DNA from: an uncultured Muribaculaceae bacterium
Lineage (GTDB): Bacteria; Bacteroidota; Bacteroidia; Bacteroidales; Muribaculaceae
DNA length: 64,000 nt
NCBI GenBank assembly: GCA_910587185.1
Contig: CAJULY010000001.1
Span: 316,331 to 380,330, forward strand
Direction of reading: 5' to 3'
Below are positions 59,300-64,000 of the stretch, piece after piece. The stretch's first letter is position 1. Every line of letters starts with the position of its first letter. Below the pieces are notes generated by a model. The model saw nothing but the letters and a program-made list of their open reading frames with translations. It made no database searches and was not told the DNA's origin. A program made the position numbers and the translations under genes.

Positions 59300-59967
59300 A
59301 ACCGAAGATTCTGCTTGTTGACGATGACACGAGAAATTCCATGCTGCTTTGCAGGTTTCTCCAAGCCGAAGGATTTGATGTGACATACGCCAACAACGGC
59401 GCTGTCGGGCTGGAACTTTACCATACTGTCGGTCCCGACCTGATTCTTCTCGACATAAACATGCCGGTGATGAACGGCTTCGAGATGGCCATGGAAATCC
59501 GTCTGCACGACCGCCGCGTCGTCATTTTCTTTCTGACCGACCGCACTGAAAAAGCGGACCGGCTCAAAGGCTTCGAGCTTAAAGGCAACGATTATATTCC
59601 GAAGCCGTTTTACCCGGAGGAGCTTGTGGCCAAAATCAATGAACGGTTCGAAAGTCTGACGGTGCGTTCGGAGAAGGAATATCAGGTTGGACAAGCGATA
59701 TTCCGTCCTAACCTTTCGTCGCTCACCGTTGGCGACGAGACCCATTCGCTACCCGTGCGCCAATGCGAGATTCTCCAGATGCTTGCCGAGAACGAAGGCT
59801 CGCTTGTTGAGCGTGATCTGATCCTCGAGAAAGTGTGGGGCGACGCCAGCTATGCCAATTCTCTCGCGCTCAATGTTCAGATCACATATCTGAGGCGCGC
59901 CATAGCCTCGACGGGCGCCGTCATTACCTCTCTGAAAAAACGGGGATATATCCTCTCCTGTCACTGA
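59296..59967 (+). CDS. OmpR-family response regulator
   Basis: Response regulator of 223 aa. The receiver domain (1-118) has LLVDDDTRNS, phospho-acceptor Asp53 in LLDINMPVMNG, the Thr switch in FFLTDRTEK and the lysine in YIPKPF. The winged-helix domain (about 130-223) has REC-linked CEILQMLAENEGSLVERDLIL and VQITYLRRAI. It is paired with the histidine kinase through a 4-bp overlap. Likely targets are the divergent GLPGLI/receptor operon and perhaps its own genes. Confidence 0.95.
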   Translation: MKPKILLVDDDTRNSMLLCRFLQAEGFDVTYANNGAVGLELYHTVGPDLILLDINMPVMNGFEMAMEIRLHDRRVVIFFLTDRTEKADRLKGFELKGNDYIPKPFYPEELVAKINERFESLTVRSEKEYQVGQAIFRPNLSSLTVGDETHSLPVRQCEILQMLAENEGSLVERDLILEKVWGDASYANSLALNVQITYLRRAIASTGAVITSLKKRGYILSCH

Positions 59968-59991
59968 AAAAACTCCATAATCACTAAATTA

Positions 59992-60023
59992 TTTGGAGTT
60001 CTGACGCTTTCGGCGTAACTTTG
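59992..60023 (+). promoter_or_regulatory. Consensus promoter of the MATE transporter gene
   Basis: TTTG (59992-59995), 20 bp, TAACTTTG (60016-60023): exact consensus. RNA should start at about 60027-60030, the first base of the structured leader. Confidence 0.82.
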
Positions 60024-60027
60024 CACC

Positions 60028-60158
60028 GCCGAATCGAAAATGCGAATCGCATTTGGGCCGCCCGCAAGCGGCCAAGCGAAGAGTTTTGTAATCCTCATCG
60101 GAGGGCATCTGACAATGCCGGATAAGATGACCGGGTAAAACCAGTTGACTTGTTCGGC
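60028..60158 (+). promoter_or_regulatory. Candidate structured leader RNA (possible riboswitch) of the MATE gene
   Basis: The leader can fold into a closed multi-branch structure. P1 is GCCGAA/TTCGGC (60028-60033/60153-60158) and joins the very 5' end to the 3' end of the domain. P2 is a 7-bp hairpin (60038-60044/60048-60054). P3 is GGCCGC/GCGGCC (60056-60061/60068-60073). A long arm has GTTTTG/TAAAAC (60083-60088/60136-60141, one G-U pair), TCATC/GATGA (60095-60099/60126-60130) and GGCAT/ATGCC (60104-60108/60115-60119). Unpaired joining segments lie at 60074-60082 and 60142-60152. I do not recognise a known class. The start codon is 30 nt further on. Confidence 0.55.
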
Positions 60159-60188
60159 AGAATTTATATGTTGTAAAATATATCTTGT

Positions 60189-61538
60189 ATGAATCGTGAC
60201 AGAATTGATTTCGGCAAAGAGAAAATAGGGCCGCTTTTCAGAGCCATTTTCATCCCTACCCTGATAGGAATGATTTTCAACACGGCCCTTACGGTCATTG
60301 ACGGTATTTTCGTGGGCCAAGGCGTGGGAGCCGACGGCATAGCGGCGGTCAACATTGTGGCGCCGGTGTTCATGGTGTGCACAGGCATAGGCCTCATGCT
60401 CGGCATCGGATCGTCGGTTGTTGCCAGTATCCGTCTGGCTTCCGACAATGTCAAAGCGGCCAGAATCATCATGACGCAGGCTTTTATCGTAGGCACGATA
60501 GTGTTGGGGGCGATATGTCTGGCTTTTCTCCTGTTCCCCAAAGGAGTAGTCTATGCGTTGGGGTGCAGTCAGCGTCTGGAGGATTACGCAATGGATTATC
60601 TGCTCTGGCTGCTTCCGGGACTCGTGTTTCTTTATTTCGAATGCGTCGGCATGATGCTCATCAGGCTTGACGGATCACCGCGTTTCGCCATGTGGATACA
60701 GGTAACCGCCGCCGTTGTAAACATCATACTTGACTGGTATATGATCTTTCCGCTCGGAATGGGCGTCAAAGGTGCTGCTATGGCTACATCCATAGCATGC
60801 ATGATCGGAGGGCTTATGGTTCTCGGCTATTTCTTCAGATTCCATAAGGTCCTCTCTTTCTATCGCCTCAAGGTTTCGGCAAAATCTTTCATGCTCACTG
60901 TGCGCAACACGTGGTACATGGTCAAGATAGGATTCGCCACTTTCCTGACCGAGCTGGCCATGAGCGTAATGATGCTGACGGGAAACTACATGTTCATGTC
61001 GATGCTTCACGAAGACGGGGTGGCGGCTTTCGCTGTGGCCTGCTATCTTTTCCCGCTTGTCTTCTCGATCAGCAACGCCGTGGCACAATCGGCCCAGCCG
61101 ATAATCAGTTTCAACTACGGGGCACGCTATATGGACCGAGTCAGGAAGACTCTGCGCCTATCGGTGATGACAGCCATTGTCTGCGGAGCGTTGATCACCT
61201 TCGGCCTTTGGATGGGCGAGGGAACTGTGACCTCACTCTTTCTGTCGCCTGATTCCGAAGCCTACCTTCTTGCAAAACAGGGATTGCCGCTCTATGCTGT
61301 TTGCGCCGTGTTCTTCGCTATCAACATAGCGATGATCGGTTATTACCAGAGTATCGAGAAAGCTCTGCCCTCCACGGTCTATACGCTTCTGCGTGGAATA
61401 GTGCTGCTCGTGCCTATATTCATACTGCTGCCGCACATCATAGGTGTCCCCGGACTCTGGCTCGCCATTCCCGTGGCCGAGATGCTGACATCCGTTATAA
61501 TCATCACCATCTATCTTCTGCCATCCCGCAGTCACTGA
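60189..61538 (+). CDS. MATE-family efflux transporter
   Basis: Inner membrane multidrug or metabolite exporter of 449 aa with about 12 membrane segments in two halves (KIGPLFRAIFIPTLIGMIFNT; GQGVGADGIAAVNIVAPVF; second half TWYMVKIGFATFLTELAMSV). It uses a sodium or proton gradient. The substrate is unknown. The 160-nt leader with an apparent closed fold suggests that its expression depends on a ligand or ion, perhaps the exported compound. Confidence 0.92.
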   Translation: MNRDRIDFGKEKIGPLFRAIFIPTLIGMIFNTALTVIDGIFVGQGVGADGIAAVNIVAPVFMVCTGIGLMLGIGSSVVASIRLASDNVKAARIIMTQAFIVGTIVLGAICLAFLLFPKGVVYALGCSQRLEDYAMDYLLWLLPGLVFLYFECVGMMLIRLDGSPRFAMWIQVTAAVVNIILDWYMIFPLGMGVKGAAMATSIACMIGGLMVLGYFFRFHKVLSFYRLKVSAKSFMLTVRNTWYMVKIGFATFLTELAMSVMMLTGNYMFMSMLHEDGVAAFAVACYLFPLVFSISNAVAQSAQPIISFNYGARYMDRVRKTLRLSVMTAIVCGALITFGLWMGEGTVTSLFLSPDSEAYLLAKQGLPLYAVCAVFFAINIAMIGYYQSIEKALPSTVYTLLRGIVLLVPIFILLPHIIGVPGLWLAIPVAEMLTSVIIITIYLLPSRSH

Positions 61539-61559
61539 CACGCGGACGTGGAGCTGCGG

Positions 61560-61814
61560 TTATTCCTCCGGAAGAATCTTGACGTTGCCGCCGGCATTGA
61601 TGCGGTAGCGCGCCGACGTCCCGGTATTTTCGTCCGTTACCCGGAATACATAATCTTCAGCCGATCTGTCTGTATCATCGGAATTCTCGTGTGCAGATAA
61701 AATAGCGGCTGTGACGTTGTGGAATCCTGATCCGTTGTATATGGCTATGAGTTTCCCTTCGTCGTAAATCTCTACTTTCACCCTGTCGTCGAGCTGTAGT
61801 CTGTTTGTTTCCAT
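61560..61814 (-). CDS. Hypothetical small protein (84 aa)
   Basis: Cytosolic-looking protein of 84 aa, mainly beta, opening METNRLQLDDRVKVEIYDEG and including VTAAILSAHENSDDTDRSAED and FRVTDENTGTSARYRINAGG. No signal peptide or membrane segment. It ends 21 bp from the convergent MATE gene. Not recognised; sequence complexity and codon pattern favour a genuine gene. Confidence 0.65.
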   Translation of the reverse strand: METNRLQLDDRVKVEIYDEGKLIAIYNGSGFHNVTAAILSAHENSDDTDRSAEDYVFRVTDENTGTSARYRINAGGNVKILPEE

Positions 61815-61884
61815 CTTATATCTGTTTAGAGGTTGCGATACTTACGAAGTAACATTTTCATGCCTCGAAAAGATTAGAATTTTG

Positions 61885-61892
61885 TAACTTTG
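61885..61892 (+). promoter_or_regulatory. -7 element of the DUF6198 gene
   Basis: TAACTTTG, 23 bp before the ATG. No clear -33. Confidence 0.5.
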
Positions 61893-61915
61893 TATGACGA
61901 AATAAAGAACACAGG

Positions 61916-62671
61916 ATGCAAATAACACAATCGTTTTCACTCAAGGATAGGATAGTAGAATTTGTCTGGCAGCACGTACTTTTGATCACATCGATGTTTC
62001 TCATGACTCTGGGAGTAGCCCTCTGCGTACGTTCCAATCTTGGCAGCGGCGTTATCTCGGCCATACCCATGTCGTTCTCCCTCGCCGGGAAAGAGGGAAT
62101 TGCCCCGGGATGGACTATCGGCGGTTACACCAACATAATGAACGTGATTCTTGTGACCGCTCAGATTATCATCCTTCGCCGGCGCTTCGAGATGGTGCAG
62201 CTTTTCCAGCTGGCTGTCGGATTTATTTTCGGAGCGATGCTTGACATCAACATGTGGCTGACATCGGTGTTCAGCTACGACACGGTTTTCAACCAGATAG
62301 TCGCGCAGTTCATCGGAGCAACTGTGCTCGGGGTGGCAGTTGCGGCGGAGATTCGCTGCGGATCGGTGACTATGCCGGGCGAAGGAATTCAGGTTGCCAT
62401 CAGCCGTGTGACGGGGCGTCCGTTCCCCATGGTCAAGATAATGGTCGATACGACGCTCGTAATCCTCGCTGTCATCAGCGGATATTGTTTCTTCGGTTCA
62501 TGGCCCTGGACAGTCGTGGGTCCCGGAACGCTTTTCGCCATGTTCTACGTCGGCTACGTGGTGCGCCTCGTCAATCCCCACATGGGTTGGTTTGACCGAC
62601 TGCTGGCATTCCGCCCCGGATTCCGACGTTACATCTACGGACTCGCCCGATTCATCTATCCCCGCAAATAA
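61916..62671 (+). CDS. DUF6198/YczE-type membrane protein
   Basis: Inner membrane protein of 251 aa with about five to six spans. The N-terminal TLGVALCVRSNLGSGVISAIP, then GYTNIMNVILVTAQIIILRR and FQLAVGFIFGAMLDI, match the YczE/YitT-like family now split out as DUF6198. Function is unknown; a transport role is often assumed. Monogenic, with a -7 element close by. Confidence 0.85.
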   Translation: MQITQSFSLKDRIVEFVWQHVLLITSMFLMTLGVALCVRSNLGSGVISAIPMSFSLAGKEGIAPGWTIGGYTNIMNVILVTAQIIILRRRFEMVQLFQLAVGFIFGAMLDINMWLTSVFSYDTVFNQIVAQFIGATVLGVAVAAEIRCGSVTMPGEGIQVAISRVTGRPFPMVKIMVDTTLVILAVISGYCFFGSWPWTVVGPGTLFAMFYVGYVVRLVNPHMGWFDRLLAFRPGFRRYIYGLARFIYPRK

Positions 62672-62679
62672 AAAAGTGT

Positions 62680-62715
62680 GACCGAAACTCTCTCCGGCCA
62701 GACTTTCTTTTCAGT
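62680..62715. terminator. Terminator-like hairpin between convergent genes
   Basis: Imperfect stem AAAGT...ACTTT with inner GACCG/CCGGCC-type pairing, A-rich on one side and T-rich on the other. Coordinates approximate. Confidence 0.5.
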
Positions 62716-62725
62716 AACAGGACAC

Positions 62726-64000
62726 TTACGGCTGCGGTGTCGAGAAGGCATAGACGTTGCCGCCGAAGTCGGTAGCAACAAGAACGTTACCTGAAGCGGC
62801 GTCGAAGTGGCATCGACGCTGAAGGGCATCTCCCTGCGGGTGATTATCCGGCCGCTCTTCCCGTCGATGATGAATACGGATCTGTCGGATATGATGTAGA
62901 TGAGTCCGTCGTGAAGCGCTGCTGACGCGCCGCGGTTGCTCAACCCATGATCGCTGCGGCTCCAAAGCTTTCTTCCGGTTTTGGCATCATTGGCATATAG
63001 GGCTCCCCATTGTGTTCCACCTACAACTATATCGTCGTCGGCTGCAAGAGTCATCGTGGCGCCTTCATTCTGACGCCACTCCTTGTTGCGCCAGTCGAGC
63101 TTTCCTGTGGAGGATGCGTAGCAGGAAAGCCCCTCGCCCGTTCCGGCAAACACGCGGCCGTCGGCGGCTGTCAGACCTTCGATCAGACAAGGCAGAGCGC
63201 GAACCGGAAGTCTGTCGCGCCATGCGAGCGTGCCGTTGTCGGCATTGAGGGCGTAGAGATTTCCGAAGACGTCCTGCGCGAAAATGAGGCCGGAGTCGTA
63301 TGCGATGCTGTTCTTGACGGAGCCTTCGGTCGGATAGCGCCAGAGTTCATTGCCGGTTTTTCCGTCGAGACAAACGACTGCACTTTCTCCTACGGCATTC
63401 TCATCGACCGTCGCCACATAGATTTTGCCGCTATGAATGACAGGAGAAGCCATGTAAAGATTGCCCCCGACGTTGGCCGTCCATGCAAGCGACAGGGTGG
63501 AATCTACGGGCAGTGTCAGATCGGCGCCGTTGTGCGCCGCATTTCCCCCGAGTGTTGTCCAGTCCTGACCATATTCTATCCGGAACGCCGCAGGATTGTA
63601 GGTAAACTCGCTCTTAGCTGTCGATTTTCTGCCATCATTGTAGGTCACGGTGACACCGATCTCGCATTTTCCGCCGGTTTCAGCTTTTACAGGAAGAGAA
63701 GCGGTCCACGTCCAGTCGGTCTGACGCGAGAGTCGGGCATTCTTTACGATAAGCCGTCCATCGCGGTAAATCGAATACGTAACGCTTTTAACAGGAGATA
63801 CAGATGAATAGGCATTGACGGCAATACGACGTGAAGCTGTCAGGCCTACAGGCGAAGCTATCGTCACCTTATCGTTCATGTAGCTGTAACGGATGTCCGA
63901 TTTCACTGAGCCGTTGCGGTCAACTGTAAAGACGCGGTAGGCGCTCTACCCTTTACCCACAAATGGGGGAGCCGAAAGCGTCAGCTGTTTGTTATAACTG
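62726..64000 (-). pseudogene. PQQ beta-propeller protein, damaged (amber stop and frameshift; 5' end outside window)
   Basis: Several propeller blades are clear (SPVIHSGKIYVATVDENAVG, VVCLDGKTGNELWRYPTEG, LYALNADNGTLAWRDRLPV), preceded by an Ig-like or linker region. Two lesions break the frame. First, TAG at 63946-63948 interrupts an open reading that continues on both sides (TLSAPPFVGKG before, SAYRVFTVDRNGSV after). Second, near 62800-62806 the frame changes: the propeller end GNVLVATDFGGNVYAFSTP is read one base out of phase and stops at 62726. A restart at GTG 63904-63906 would give a shortened protein with a wrong tail. The upstream domain may be a phosphoesterase (inferred only). Confidence 0.65.

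Noticed and set aside
60028..60158. Cobalamin, TPP or FMN riboswitch upstream of the MATE gene
   Set aside because: The B12 box (GCCACTG), the TPP CTGAGA core and the FMN core strings are absent; only the general architecture is riboswitch-like.
59961..60320. 119-codon minus-strand frame across the MATE leader
   Set aside because: It covers both the MATE promoter and gene start, has no family features and conflicts with the structured leader.

Overview
The window comes from a Bacteroidales chromosome, most likely Muribaculaceae or a close relative. Three things point there: mid-range GC in the coding regions; repeated promoters of the Bacteroidetes type (TTTG or GTTG, about 20 bp, then TAnnTTTG); and families typical of the phylum (GLPGLI protein, carboxypeptidase-regulatory TonB receptors, DUF3943, DUF5683, DUF6198, meso-DAP dehydrogenase beside acetate kinase). 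The genus is an inference from gene content, not from a search. Most of the window is ordinary core genome, with small accessory patches between conserved operons.

Layout. 1-4.7 kb: the 3' part of a HipA kinase gene, then rplY-pth-S4 protein, a MITE-like hairpin element, and a BlaI/M56-peptidase regulatory pair with two clear operators. 4.9-9.3 kb: a TonB-family receptor, a sigma factor with a membrane partner, a second copy of the hairpin repeat, and a small beta-barrel. 9.3-14.7 kb: ligA, and a divergent M28 peptidase-SufE-peptide transporter operon. 15-16 kb: tRNA-Pro(CGG) followed by an MntA-HepT toxin-antitoxin pair. 16-24.3 kb: OmpA lipoprotein, glycosyltransferase, a cysteine-less redoxin, amidase, MCE protein, dnaA with a palindrome-rich upstream region, and a hemerythrin-LuxR fusion regulator. 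24.3-24.7 kb: two inverted copies of a hairpin repeat with compensatory stem changes. 24.7-37 kb: anSME-DUF3943, glutamine synthetase, lpxH, an alanine-type symporter, pta-ackA-ddh and gdhA. 37-43 kb: parA-parB-DUF5683-lytic transglycosylase and queA. 43-46 kb: an accessory patch with a four-helix-bundle gene, a YafQ toxin-antitoxin pair and an SPFH/Arc pair. 46-54 kb: rplS, a 51-aa membrane protein, bcp, a tricorn-like S41 protease, serB, and a sugar kinase divergent from an AGE epimerase. 54-60 kb: a TonB receptor/GLPGLI pair divergent from a histidine kinase/response regulator pair. 60-64 kb: a MATE transporter behind a long structured leader, a small hypothetical gene, DUF6198, and a damaged PQQ-propeller gene.

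The strongest candidate for something undescribed is the leader of the MATE transporter gene (60028-60158). A consensus promoter places the RNA start at the first base of a closed multi-branch fold that I could not match to a known riboswitch class. Also notable are a possible short RNA or attenuator upstream of the DUF2007 gene, the paired hairpin repeats, operator pairs that overlap promoters, and a pseudogene carrying both an amber codon and a frameshift. Several starts were moved downstream of the longest open frame because a consensus promoter lies inside or over the longer frame.
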